Under the pieces are notes generated by a model. It had not been told where the DNA came from, did not search any database, and saw only the letters and a list, made by a program, of their open reading frames with translations. DNA of 64,000 bases from UBA2136 sp047635695 (GTDB lineage Bacteria > Pseudomonadota > Alphaproteobacteria > UBA2136), in assembly GCA_047635695.1 (NCBI GenBank), contig JBLILN010000010.1, positions 1 to 64,000 on the forward strand. The letters are read 5' to 3'. This document shows positions 42,245 to 50,931 of the stretch, one piece after another; position 1 is the stretch's first letter, and each line of letters opens with the position of its first letter. A program made the translations under genes and the position numbers.

Positions 42245-43396
42245 CTATAGGTTGGCTTTAATTGTGTCGACGAGGTCTGTTGCTTCCCATGTAAAGAAAT
42301 CACCTGTCGGTTTGCGACCAAAGTGGCCGTAGGCAGCTGTGCGTTCATAGATAGGTTTGTTGAGTTTTAAATGCTCACGGATACCCCTTGGTGAAAGCTT
42401 CATCGACTTTTTAACCGCTGCGGCAATTTGTTCATCTGTGTAGTCGTTTGCTGTACCGAAAGTGTCAAGGTAAACAGCTAAAGGTTCACTAATGCCAATG
42501 GCATAGCAAAGCTGGATTTCGCAAGAATCGGCAAGGCCAGCGGCAACCACATTCTTTGCAAGGTAGCGGGCAGCGTAAGCGGCACTACGGTCAACTTTTG
42601 TAGGGTCTTTACCGCTAAAAGCACCTCCACCGTGACGGCTCATGCCGCCATAAGTATCGACAATAATTTTACGGCCTGTAAGGCCTGTGTCAGCGCCAGG
42701 GCCACCATAGTTAAATGAACCTGTTGGGTTGACGTAAAGACGTGTTTTTTCAGTAACCCAACCTGCGGGGAATATGCGCGCGATAACATCTTCGACAATT
42801 TCTTTTACTTCTCTGCTCGTCACGTCTTCTCTATGTTGGTGTGACACAACAATGGTATCGGCACCGACAGGTTTGCCGTTTTTATAAATAAGGGTCACTT
42901 GGCTTTTAGCGTCAGGGCCGAGGCGTGTTTCACCCGCGTGACGTAGCTTCGCCATTTCTGCCATAATTTTATGGGCGTAATAAATAGGGGCAGGCATTAG
43001 TTCAGGTGTTTCGTTGACAGCGTAACCAAACATGAGGCCTTGGTCGCCAGCACCTTCTTCTTTTGTTTCGCCTTCATCAACACCCATGGCAATTTCAGCG
43101 CTTTGGCCGTGAATGCGGTTGATAATTTCAACTGTTTCGGCGTTAAAGTCACCGCTAATATAGCCAATTTTGCGAATGGCAGTGCGGATAATGTTGTCAA
43201 TATTAGGTTTAAAGTGTGAACGTACTTCACCTGCAACGGTGACAAGGTTTTTTGTGACCAATGTTTCAACGGCAACGCGTGCTTCAGGGTCTTCTGTAAG
43301 GTAGGCGTCTAAAATGGCGTCGCTAATGCGGTCGCATACTTTGTCTGGGTGGCCTTCAGAAACAGACTCACTGGTGAATAAGAAATTTTTTTGCAT
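42245..43396 (-). CDS. metK: S-adenosylmethionine synthetase
   Basis: This 383-residue enzyme makes SAM from methionine and ATP. Signatures are GHPDKVCDRISDAILD near residue 16, GAGDQGLMFGYA near 117 and GGGAFSGKDPTKVDRS near 257. It supplies the methyl donor for the many methyltransferases in the window. It is isolated and leftward here, whereas in related genomes it often sits between the XRE regulator and trmB. I see no SAM riboswitch in the 89-base upstream gap. TAGCC-GAAT-GGCTA forms a hairpin starting at the stop codon. Confidence 0.96.
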   Translation of the reverse strand: MQKNFLFTSESVSEGHPDKVCDRISDAILDAYLTEDPEARVAVETLVTKNLVTVAGEVRSHFKPNIDNIIRTAIRKIGYISGDFNAETVEIINRIHGQSAEIAMGVDEGETKEEGAGDQGLMFGYAVNETPELMPAPIYYAHKIMAEMAKLRHAGETRLGPDAKSQVTLIYKNGKPVGADTIVVSHQHREDVTSREVKEIVEDVIARIFPAGWVTEKTRLYVNPTGSFNYGGPGADTGLTGRKIIVDTYGGMSRHGGGAFSGKDPTKVDRSAAYAARYLAKNVVAAGLADSCEIQLCYAIGISEPLAVYLDTFGTANDYTDEQIAAAVKKSMKLSPRGIREHLKLNKPIYERTAAYGHFGRKPTGDFFTWEATDLVDTIKANL

Positions 43397-43485
43397 TTTT
43401 ATTATTATTAACTTTTTTGTTGTTTTGTTTTGATATAGGTCTATAAAGCTATATGAAACTTCAATTCAATGCAACGGTCTAATTT

Positions 43486-44343
43486 ATGTCACAGCTCTTT
43501 TTTATGTTTATTTTGTTTACACTTGTTCTTGTGCGGGCTTTGTATTTGCGCCGTCAGTCTTTTGTGATGACACCAAACGACGCCAGTGCCTCTATTGGCG
43601 GCTGGATGCTGATTGTTTCAATGCTTTTATACCCTGTATTTGAAGCCGAAGCTTCTTGGGCTTTTTCCGTAATTATTGCGTCACCTTTTTTGCTATTCAT
43701 AGGCCTTTTAAAAGGGGCTGGTTTTTGGGTTATGAGCTATGCAGGGCAAACCTTACGTAAAACAAGCAATAGCAGTGCGTCATTTTTTGGATTTATTTGT
43801 ATCGGCTTAATCGCACTTGGTAATGCTGTTTTTGGAGAAAACCTTTCTGTGATGCAATGGGTATCTGTGGCTATTTTAACTTTGACTGGCCTTCTGTTTA
43901 CTATAAAAGGGCATTTGAATACACAAAGCCGCCGCGTACAGTCAATGTTTTTGCTGATGGTTTTTATGGGTTGCATGTTTGGGATGATTGACCATTACTT
44001 TATTTCTCATGTTAATTGGTATGGTTTACTGTTTTTAACAGGGGCGGGGATGACTACTGTGTCATTGCTTAGCCGTGGTGTTGGCTTTAAACATGTTAAG
44101 TCTTGTGTTTTTAACCGACGTACAATGAAAATAGGTATGATGATGGCTGTAAGTGAGGTTATGATACTTTCTATCATGGTAACGCATTTACCTGTCACCT
44201 TGGCCTGGGTTGCAATGACTCTGACAGGGCCTGTGATTATGGTAATTTCTTCTCTTTTATGGGGAGAGGGGCGTTGGCAAGACCAGCTGTTGATTGGCGG
44301 TGTTTCTTATGCGGCGGCTATACCTATTGCCCTTAGTATGTGA
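43486..44343 (+). CDS. DMT-superfamily (EamA-like) transporter
   Basis: This 285-residue protein has about nine or ten hydrophobic helices in two similar halves. GFICIGLIALGNAVFGENLSVMQW and ISSLLWGEGRWQDQLLIGG correspond to the conserved helix ends of EamA units. It probably exports or imports a small metabolite; the substrate is unknown. It is divergent from metK and 38 bases upstream of ybeY. Confidence 0.65.
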   Translation: MSQLFFMFILFTLVLVRALYLRRQSFVMTPNDASASIGGWMLIVSMLLYPVFEAEASWAFSVIIASPFLLFIGLLKGAGFWVMSYAGQTLRKTSNSSASFFGFICIGLIALGNAVFGENLSVMQWVSVAILTLTGLLFTIKGHLNTQSRRVQSMFLLMVFMGCMFGMIDHYFISHVNWYGLLFLTGAGMTTVSLLSRGVGFKHVKSCVFNRRTMKIGMMMAVSEVMILSIMVTHLPVTLAWVAMTLTGPVIMVISSLLWGEGRWQDQLLIGGVSYAAAIPIALSM

Positions 44344-44381
44344 TATAGGTATTGTGTATGAATGAAATGAGATACAAATAA

Positions 44382-44885
44382 ATGCTTTTGCCTATTATAG
44401 ACATAAATAAACAACCGTCAGTAAAAGTTTCTGTCGAAAATTTGTTGAATGATGCCGTGTTGGCCTTGCAAGTTAAAACACAAATACCAGAAGGTTGGCA
44501 GGATAAAACATTAGAATTTACGGTGCGCTTTTCAGACGATGCGGAAGTGCAGAAGTTGAATAATGACTTTCGCGGTATGAACAAACCGACCAATGTTTTG
44601 TCGTTCCCTTGTGGTGAAGATATGCCGTATACACCTGAAAAGTATGATAAAAACAAGGTACCTGTAAAATATATAGGCGATATTATTGTTTCTTGTGATA
44701 CCCTAGAAAGGGAAGCTCTTGAACAGGGTAAGTCGGTGGATGATCATTTAAGTCATTTACTGGTTCACAGTATTTTACACCTATATGGTTACGACCACAT
44801 AGATGATGCAGAGGCTGAAGCGATGGAAAATCTTGAGATTGACATTTTGGCAGGTCTTGCTATTAATGACCCCTACCATAAATAA
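44382..44885 (+). CDS. ybeY: Endoribonuclease YbeY
   Basis: This metalloprotein acts in 16S rRNA maturation and ribosome quality control. The zinc motif H-x3-H-x5-H is visible in HSILHLYGYDH near residue 126. The upstream FRGMNKPTNVLSFP is the other family signature. Length, 167 residues, is normal. Usually phoH precedes it directly, but here phoH is at 23.6 kb on the other strand. corC and lnt follow in the normal order. Confidence 0.95.
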   Translation: MLLPIIDINKQPSVKVSVENLLNDAVLALQVKTQIPEGWQDKTLEFTVRFSDDAEVQKLNNDFRGMNKPTNVLSFPCGEDMPYTPEKYDKNKVPVKYIGDIIVSCDTLEREALEQGKSVDDHLSHLLVHSILHLYGYDHIDDAEAEAMENLEIDILAGLAINDPYHK

Positions 44886-44938
44886 ACATGGTATATAGTA
44901 TATAAGATAAACGTGGATGAGGTAACAAACAAACATTA

Positions 44939-45814
44939 ATGGATATACATACAGAAGCGGACCTTCCTGGTCCCAGTAGCGTCGGTTTATTAAAACGCCT
45001 ACAAGGCTCCCTTAAAAAAATGTTCAAAAAGGACGTTGATAATGGACTGCAAGGCCTTATCGAAAGCCGTGATACCACTGAAATGCCTTTAAGTGATGAA
45101 GAAAAGTTACTTATTGAGGCTGTGTTGAAGTTTAGTGGCATTGACGCAGACGATGCTTGTGTACCCCGTAGTGATATTGTTCACCTTTCTAAGCAAGATG
45201 ATTTTGACACTGTTGTTGAGGTGTTTAAAAAATCTGGTTATTCAAGGCTACCTGTTTGTGGTAAAGACCTCGATGAAATTGTTGGGTTTGTCACTCTTAA
45301 AGACGTTTTTCAAGCTATGGCGCATGACAAAATGTTTGATCTTAAAACAGTCATGCGTGCTTGCACATTTGTACCCGAAAGTTTTGCTATTCCAGCGGTT
45401 CTCGACGAGATGCGTAACAATGCCGTGCAAATGGCGGTTGTGGTCGACGAGTATGGCGGCACAACAGGCCTTATAACCGTTAAAGATATTATGGAAGAGT
45501 TGGTCGGTGACCTCGAAGATGAAAACGAACAAGCACAAGAGATTATAGACGGTGTTGTGGAGCTTTCTGAAGGTTGTTATCAATTAGATGCCCGTGTTGA
45601 AATTGAAGATTTAGACGAAGAAATCCGTCAAAGCCTCGGTGTGAGTTTTGAAGGTGAATATGAAACAATTGGTGGTTTTGTGTTAGAGCTTGCCGGGCGT
45701 GTACCAGAAGAAGGTTCAGCTTTTGACTTAATTTCGGGTGGTAAAATTATTGTGACCAAAGCGGACGGGCGCCGCATTCAATCCATAACTTATATCCCCC
45801 CAATCGGCGCGTAA
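44939..45814 (+). CDS. corC: CorC/HlyC-family CBS-domain protein
   Basis: This 291-residue cytoplasmic protein has two CBS domains: VPRSDIVHLSKQDDFDTVVEVF then LKDVFQAM, and ADEYGGTTGL-type VVDEYGGTTGLITVKDIMEELVGD. A C-terminal CorC_HlyC domain follows (LGVSFEGEYETIGGFVLELAGRVP). It lacks the membrane DUF21 part. Family members affect magnesium and cobalt efflux. The ybeY-corC-lnt order is conserved in proteobacteria. The start codon lies 53 bases after ybeY and has a weak site, GAGG, upstream. Confidence 0.92.
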   Translation: MDIHTEADLPGPSSVGLLKRLQGSLKKMFKKDVDNGLQGLIESRDTTEMPLSDEEKLLIEAVLKFSGIDADDACVPRSDIVHLSKQDDFDTVVEVFKKSGYSRLPVCGKDLDEIVGFVTLKDVFQAMAHDKMFDLKTVMRACTFVPESFAIPAVLDEMRNNAVQMAVVVDEYGGTTGLITVKDIMEELVGDLEDENEQAQEIIDGVVELSEGCYQLDARVEIEDLDEEIRQSLGVSFEGEYETIGGFVLELAGRVPEEGSAFDLISGGKIIVTKADGRRIQSITYIPPIGA

Positions 45815-45997
45815 AATCCCTTTGCTTTATCCTTATGCACGTTAGGTGTGCACGTTGGGTTTGCAAAGGTGTTTTAATTAACTGATAGAATTCTCTATGG
45901 GCTTACTTGGTTTGTAGTTAATACGTCTAGGGCATTTGTGTGTTCATTTTAGGGCTTTGACTTGTCGCTTTTTGTTAAATGGAGTACTTTTGCCTGT

Positions 45998-47398
45998 ATG
46001 TTTAAAAAAATACAAAATACATTAAAGCAAAAACCACGTTTGTTGGCAGCGCTTTTGGGGGCACTTTATACACTTGGCTTTGCACCCTTTTCATTGTGGG
46101 TTGCCGGGCTTTTGTCTTTGTCCTTCCTGTTCTTATTATTTAAAAAACAGCAAACGGCGAAACAGGCCTTTACTATAGGAGTTGTTTTTGCTGTGGCACA
46201 TTATGTTACGTCGTTGCATTGGCTTATTGGTTCTTTTTACGTCACCATTGGTGATTTACCTGTGGCTATTGCTGTGGGTGGTTTGTGTGTTGTTTTACTG
46301 TCATTTTATTTGTCACTGTATATAGGGCTGGCTGGCGCGTTGGTGCAAAAATTTAAGCTATCTCCCTTTGTACCACTTTTGTTTGTACTTGCTTGGGTGT
46401 TGGGTGAATTTGTGCGTAGCAGCCTAACGCCGACCTTTGCATGGAACTTGGCGGGTTATCAATGGGCTTATGCCGATCGTCTTTTGCAGTTGGCATCCAT
46501 TGGAGGGGTTTACTTACTTTCATTTGTCTTTGTATTGCTGGCTGTGTCTGTTGTTGCGTCGCCACGTTGGCGCTTATTTGCGGTTTTTCTCTTCGTTGTT
46601 TCTTTTGACTATGGTTATGTACGCTTGGCTGAAAATCCTATAATAGACGTCGAAACAGCTGATGCGTCTAAAACGCATGTGCGTCTTATTTCGGGTAACG
46701 TGAACCAGTTTGATAAATGGAAGGTGCAAAAGCGCCGTGAATTTATGCAAAATTATATTGAACAAAGCAATACGGGTGAAATTGCAGATATTGTTATTTG
46801 GCCTGAAACAGCCGTGACAAGTGCCCTTAATAAGCATGATCGTTTGCGTGGCTATTTAGCAGATCAAATAAAGGCCAAAAATCTCATTACAGGCGCGCCT
46901 TATAAAGGTGATGACGGACAATACTATAATAGCATGTTTTTATTAAGCGAAAATGGTGAAGTCGAAAGCCATTACGACAAGCGCCACTTAGTGCCTTTTG
47001 GTGAATACTTCCCTTACCGAAAATACTTTCCTAAAATGTTTGAAGATTTCCTACAAGGGCAAGGGGAATACACGCCAGGCCTAGAGGCGCAAAAAATGAT
47101 TTCTGTTGCAGGTATAAATTTTGCGCCTCTTATATGCGGCGAAATTGTTTTACCTCAAACCAAGGGCTTGATAGATAGTGAAGCTGATTATATATTAAAT
47201 ATTACAAACGACGCTTGGTTTAAGGGGACGATAGGCCCTTATCAGCACTTTGCTTTTGTTAAAGTAAGGGCTGCAACGCTTGGTAAGCACGTTATACGTG
47301 CATCAAATTATGGAGTGAACGCGTTTGTTGATAACTTTGGTCGGCTTTTAAAAAGTGAAAATATGGATAGTATAAAGGCATTAAACCTCTATATTTGA
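45998..47398 (+). CDS. lnt: Apolipoprotein N-acyltransferase
   Basis: This inner-membrane enzyme adds the third acyl chain to lipoproteins. Six or so N-terminal helices are followed by a nitrilase-like domain. The catalytic triad is visible as Glu in WPETAV, Lys in HYDKRHLVPFGEY and Cys in PLICGEI. At about 466 residues it is a little shorter than E. coli Lnt. I chose the ATG at 45998; a TTG at 45962 is possible and neither has a strong ribosome binding site. It serves the lipoproteins predicted here at 11.3 and 17.2 kb. Confidence 0.93.
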   Translation: MFKKIQNTLKQKPRLLAALLGALYTLGFAPFSLWVAGLLSLSFLFLLFKKQQTAKQAFTIGVVFAVAHYVTSLHWLIGSFYVTIGDLPVAIAVGGLCVVLLSFYLSLYIGLAGALVQKFKLSPFVPLLFVLAWVLGEFVRSSLTPTFAWNLAGYQWAYADRLLQLASIGGVYLLSFVFVLLAVSVVASPRWRLFAVFLFVVSFDYGYVRLAENPIIDVETADASKTHVRLISGNVNQFDKWKVQKRREFMQNYIEQSNTGEIADIVIWPETAVTSALNKHDRLRGYLADQIKAKNLITGAPYKGDDGQYYNSMFLLSENGEVESHYDKRHLVPFGEYFPYRKYFPKMFEDFLQGQGEYTPGLEAQKMISVAGINFAPLICGEIVLPQTKGLIDSEADYILNITNDAWFKGTIGPYQHFAFVKVRAATLGKHVIRASNYGVNAFVDNFGRLLKSENMDSIKALNLYI

Positions 47399-47617
47399 AG
47401 GTATGTGCCATATTCCTTAGTTTTAAAAACAATGACTTATATTGAATACAATTCATGGTTGATGTTGATTTCTTTAATCTAGGACTACGTGCAAAATGGT
47501 TTTCCCTTATGGTTTTTTTTGTTTATATCGGTATTTATGTGGTATATGTTCCTGTTAGGAAGTAGCGGTGCGAATGCATAACTGTGAAATTTAAAAATAG
47601 AGAATTGGAATTTAACA

Positions 47618-48007
47618 ATGGCAACTCCAGATCCAGTAGATTTATATGTAGGTAGCCGTGTACGTATGAGACGTACGGTCCTCGGTTTAAGCCAAGAAAA
47701 ACTCGCCGATCAGCTGGGAATAACATTTCAGCAGGTGCAGAAGTATGAAAACGGTAGTAACCGTGTGGGCTCTAGCCGTCTGTATGCAATTTCACGTATT
47801 TTAAGCGTGCCTGTTTCATTTATGTTTGATGGTTATGATGATTCTGGGAAATTAATTGTTTCCGAAGAGGTTTCAAGATTTGACAAACAAATGCGCAGCC
47901 GTGAGACAATTGAATTGATGAAATCATATTACAGTATTAAGGACGAACACTTGCGTCGTAAGGTTTTAGACATGGTGAAGGCCATGCCGCAAGCGATGTC
48001 AAAATAA
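47618..48007 (+). CDS. XRE-family helix-turn-helix regulator
   Basis: The 129-residue protein has a Cro/CI-type HTH at about residues 10-65: RVRMRRTVLGLSQEKLADQL, GITFQQVQKYENGSNRV. A short C-terminal helical region follows. This regulator is found next to lnt in many Alphaproteobacteria, usually followed by metK. Its target is not evident. It is 165 bases upstream of rimP. Confidence 0.9.
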   Translation: MATPDPVDLYVGSRVRMRRTVLGLSQEKLADQLGITFQQVQKYENGSNRVGSSRLYAISRILSVPVSFMFDGYDDSGKLIVSEEVSRFDKQMRSRETIELMKSYYSIKDEHLRRKVLDMVKAMPQAMSK

Positions 48008-48172
48008 GTTAAAAAAACAACAAACAAACCTTGCTTAATGGGGGAAATAATTATATAGTCCGTTTTAGTAAGACAAGTTTTGAAAAGGCATTTTATATGT
48101 ACTTTTAATAAAACAAGTGGGCATTCCCCGCTTTTTTTATATTTTAAATAGGTTTTTAAGGAGAAAACTGAA

Positions 48173-48694
48173 GTGATACAACCCGTAGAAAATGAAGTAT
48201 GGCAACTGATTAAACCAGGCGTAGAAGAGCTTGGTTTGCGCATTGTGCGTGTCCGTTTTTCAGGTGGCACTGGCAGTAATGTTTTGCAGGTCATGGTTGA
48301 GCCAGTTGAAGCTACAAAGGAAAACCCTGTATCGGCAACCGTTGGACAGTGTGCGTCTATATCACGTATGTCGGCGGCACTTTTAGATGTGGAAGATACA
48401 ATTCCTTCACGCTATACGCTAGAAGTTTCAAGTACAGGTATGGAACGCCCTTTGGTTTCACAGAAAGACTTTGCAGATTATGCAAATAGCCGTGCGAGAA
48501 TTCAAATGGCTGTGCCGTTCAACGAACGCCGCCGCTTTATTGGCATGATGCAGGGTATTGTTGACGATGAGGTTGTTATTGTACTCGATGAAGACAAAAC
48601 GGAAGTAAAACTTCCCTTTGAGCAAATTAAATATGCCCATTTGTATTTTACAGATGAAGATATGAAACAAATTATGAATATGACAGAGGAATAA
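48173..48694 (+). CDS. rimP: Ribosome maturation factor RimP
   Basis: The 173-residue protein is needed for 30S assembly. LEVSSTGMERPLVSQKDF near residue 84 is the family signature (the SPGxdRPL region), following an N-terminal alpha/beta domain. The start is GTG at 48173, with AAGGAG 9 bases upstream. It leads the rimP-nusA-ylxR-infB operon, with a 4-base gap to nusA. Confidence 0.94.
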   Translation: MIQPVENEVWQLIKPGVEELGLRIVRVRFSGGTGSNVLQVMVEPVEATKENPVSATVGQCASISRMSAALLDVEDTIPSRYTLEVSSTGMERPLVSQKDFADYANSRARIQMAVPFNERRRFIGMMQGIVDDEVVIVLDEDKTEVKLPFEQIKYAHLYFTDEDMKQIMNMTEE

Positions 48695-48698
48695 TAGT

Positions 48699-50345
48699 AT
48701 GAGTTTGGAATTGTTACAGGTTGCTGATGCGGTCGCTCGTGAAAAAGATATCGACAAAGAGAGTATTCTCATGGCGATGGAAGAGTCTATCCAAATGGCT
48801 GCACGCCGTAAATACGGTATGCACTTAAATGTCGTTGCAAATATGGACCGTCTTTCAGGTGATGTTGCTCTTAAAAAAGTTGTCGAGGTTGTAAACCTTG
48901 TGACAGAGCCCATTAATGAAGAAGAGTATCGCCTTGCCCAGCGTGAACAGCGCCCAATGGAAATGCGTACTGCTTGTGATAAACGTGGTTACCCTCTAAC
49001 AGAAAATAGCATGCAAATTTTATTGGTGGAAGCGCAAAAGCGTAACCCTGATGTTAAATTAGGTGACTTCCTTTCAGAAGACTTGCCTCCTATTGCTTTT
49101 GGTCGTATTGCTGCGCAAGCGGCTAAACAAGTTATTTTCCAAAAAGTACGTGAAGCTGAACGTGTGAAAGAATACGAATCTTTCAAAGAAAATGAAGGAC
49201 AAATTGTTTCTGGTACGGTTAAACGTACAGACTACGGTGGCACAACGCTTGACCTTGGTACAGCCGAAGGCTTTATTCCACGTGACGAACTTTTACCACG
49301 TGAATCATACCGCAGTGGTGACCGTGTACGTGCTTACATTTATAATGTAAAAAGCGAAGTACGTGGCCCACAGGTATTCCTAAGCCGCACGCACCCAGAG
49401 TTTTTGAAGAAACTTTTTGAAGAAGAAGTGCCTGAAATTGGTAACGGTGTTATTGAAATAATGGGCGTTGCCCGTGACGCTGGTTTCCGTGCTAAAATTG
49501 CCGTGAAATCATACGATGCCAACCTTGACCCTGTGGGTGCTTGTGTAGGTATGCGTGGTTCACGTGTGCAAAACATTACAACAGAACTTCAAGGTGAGCG
49601 CATTGATATTATCGCATGGAAAGCAAACCCTGCGGACTACTTGGTAGAATCACTTGCACCTGCAGAAGTTTCTAAAATTGTTTTAGATGAAGACGAGCAG
49701 CGTATTGAAGTTGTGGTACCAGAAGATAAACTTTCTGTTGCTATTGGCCGCCGTGGACAAAACGTTCGCCTAGCTTCTATTTTGACAGGTTGGAACATTG
49801 ATATTATGTCCGAAGCTGAAGAAGAAGCACGCCGCCAAAAAGAATTTGAAACAGTTTCTAAGAGCTTTATTGAAGGCCTTGACGTGGACGAAACAATTAC
49901 ACATGTCCTTGTCAATGAAGGCTTCACAAGCATTAACGAATTGCTGATGGTAAGTATCGAAGAAATTGCAGCTATTGAAGGCTTTAACACGGACTTGGCT
50001 ATCGAAATTCAAGCACGTGCACAAAAAACAATTGATGCACAAGTGGCTGAATTGAAAAAAGCAAAAGTTGAACAAGAGCTTGTTGACTTGCACGGCCTGA
50101 AGATCGAAAACTTACTTCATGTTGTGCGCAAAGACATTAAGACACTTGATGATTTTGCTGAACTTGCGACAGATGAACTTTTGGAGCTACTACCAGAGGG
50201 TGCTATGACACAACATCAAGCTGAAAGTTTGATTATGGAAGCACGTAAACACTGGTTTGAAGATGAAGACGAAGATGCAGACGATGTGCCGAGTGAAGTG
50301 CCTGTTGCTGAAAAGGCAACTAAAACGCACGCTAAAAACGTTTAG
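48699..50345 (+). CDS. nusA: Transcription termination/antitermination factor NusA
   Basis: The 548-residue protein has the N-terminal RNA polymerase-binding domain, then S1 (GQIVSGTVKRTDYGGTTLDLG) at about 165-230. Two KH domains follow (VGACVGMRGSRVQNI near 280 and VAIGRRGQNVRLAS near 347). Two C-terminal helix-hairpin-helix repeats span about 390-510, and the tail is acidic. It controls pausing, Rho-dependent and intrinsic termination. Position in the rimP-nusA-ylxR-infB operon is standard. Confidence 0.97.
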   Translation: MSLELLQVADAVAREKDIDKESILMAMEESIQMAARRKYGMHLNVVANMDRLSGDVALKKVVEVVNLVTEPINEEEYRLAQREQRPMEMRTACDKRGYPLTENSMQILLVEAQKRNPDVKLGDFLSEDLPPIAFGRIAAQAAKQVIFQKVREAERVKEYESFKENEGQIVSGTVKRTDYGGTTLDLGTAEGFIPRDELLPRESYRSGDRVRAYIYNVKSEVRGPQVFLSRTHPEFLKKLFEEEVPEIGNGVIEIMGVARDAGFRAKIAVKSYDANLDPVGACVGMRGSRVQNITTELQGERIDIIAWKANPADYLVESLAPAEVSKIVLDEDEQRIEVVVPEDKLSVAIGRRGQNVRLASILTGWNIDIMSEAEEEARRQKEFETVSKSFIEGLDVDETITHVLVNEGFTSINELLMVSIEEIAAIEGFNTDLAIEIQARAQKTIDAQVAELKKAKVEQELVDLHGLKIENLLHVVRKDIKTLDDFAELATDELLELLPEGAMTQHQAESLIMEARKHWFEDEDEDADDVPSEVPVAEKATKTHAKNV

Positions 50346-50363
50346 TTCGGAAAAGGATTAAAC

Positions 50364-50918
50364 ATGGAACAAACGGTGTATCTCTTTGAAAGTAAAGATA
50401 TGGACAAAGAGAGCCGCCTGCGTTTCGTTAAAGGACCAGAGGGTGACCTGTGGTTTGATATAGATGAAAAAGCACCAGCAGAAAATGAGGTTTATATACC
50501 TTGTGAACGCGCATTATTAGTTAAAGCTATTGATGAAAAACTTTTTGAAAGTGCATTTGCAGTAACGGTCCACGAGGACTTGTTGCAAGTGGTAACCGAT
50601 TTTTTGAAAAAAAAGTTGGTGGCGAGCCTGAGCATGGCAAAAAAGAGCGGTTTATCTGTTTTGGGGCTTGAAAAGGTAAAAGAGGTTTACCACAAAGGAA
50701 GCATTGCAACAGTATTTCTTGCAAGTGATGCAGGTGGTGATGTAACAAAGCGTGTGTATTCTTGGGATGTTGGAACATGTAACGAATTGTCAAAAGACGA
50801 TTTGTCCCAAGCCTTAGGTGGTGAGAATATTAGTTTAGTAGGCTTGTTAGATAAGCCACAAATAGAAAATGTTAAAGTAGCGTGGGAACGTTACCATACA
50901 TTTTTTATAAATGAATAA
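50364..50918 (+). CDS. YlxR (DUF448)-like RNA-binding protein with L7Ae-like C terminus
   Basis: The 184-residue protein has a YlxR-like N-terminal half (LRFVKGPEGDLWFDID, then PCERALLVKAIDEKLFESAF). A C-terminal half resembles the L7Ae fold (AKKSGLSVLGLEKVKEVYHKG then ATVFLASDAGGD). The usual Cys-Arg start and the GRGAY loop of YlxR are missing, replaced by PAENEVYIP, so RNA binding by this half may be altered. The nusA-ylxR-infB position supports the assignment. Confidence 0.78.
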   Translation: MEQTVYLFESKDMDKESRLRFVKGPEGDLWFDIDEKAPAENEVYIPCERALLVKAIDEKLFESAFAVTVHEDLLQVVTDFLKKKLVASLSMAKKSGLSVLGLEKVKEVYHKGSIATVFLASDAGGDVTKRVYSWDVGTCNELSKDDLSQALGGENISLVGLLDKPQIENVKVAWERYHTFFINE

Positions 50919-50931
50919 GATGGAGTAATGA

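Noticed and set aside
43397..43485. Possible SAM riboswitch upstream of metK
   Set aside because: The gap is short and AT-rich. No SAM-I or SAM-II core or stable aptamer-like stems can be seen.
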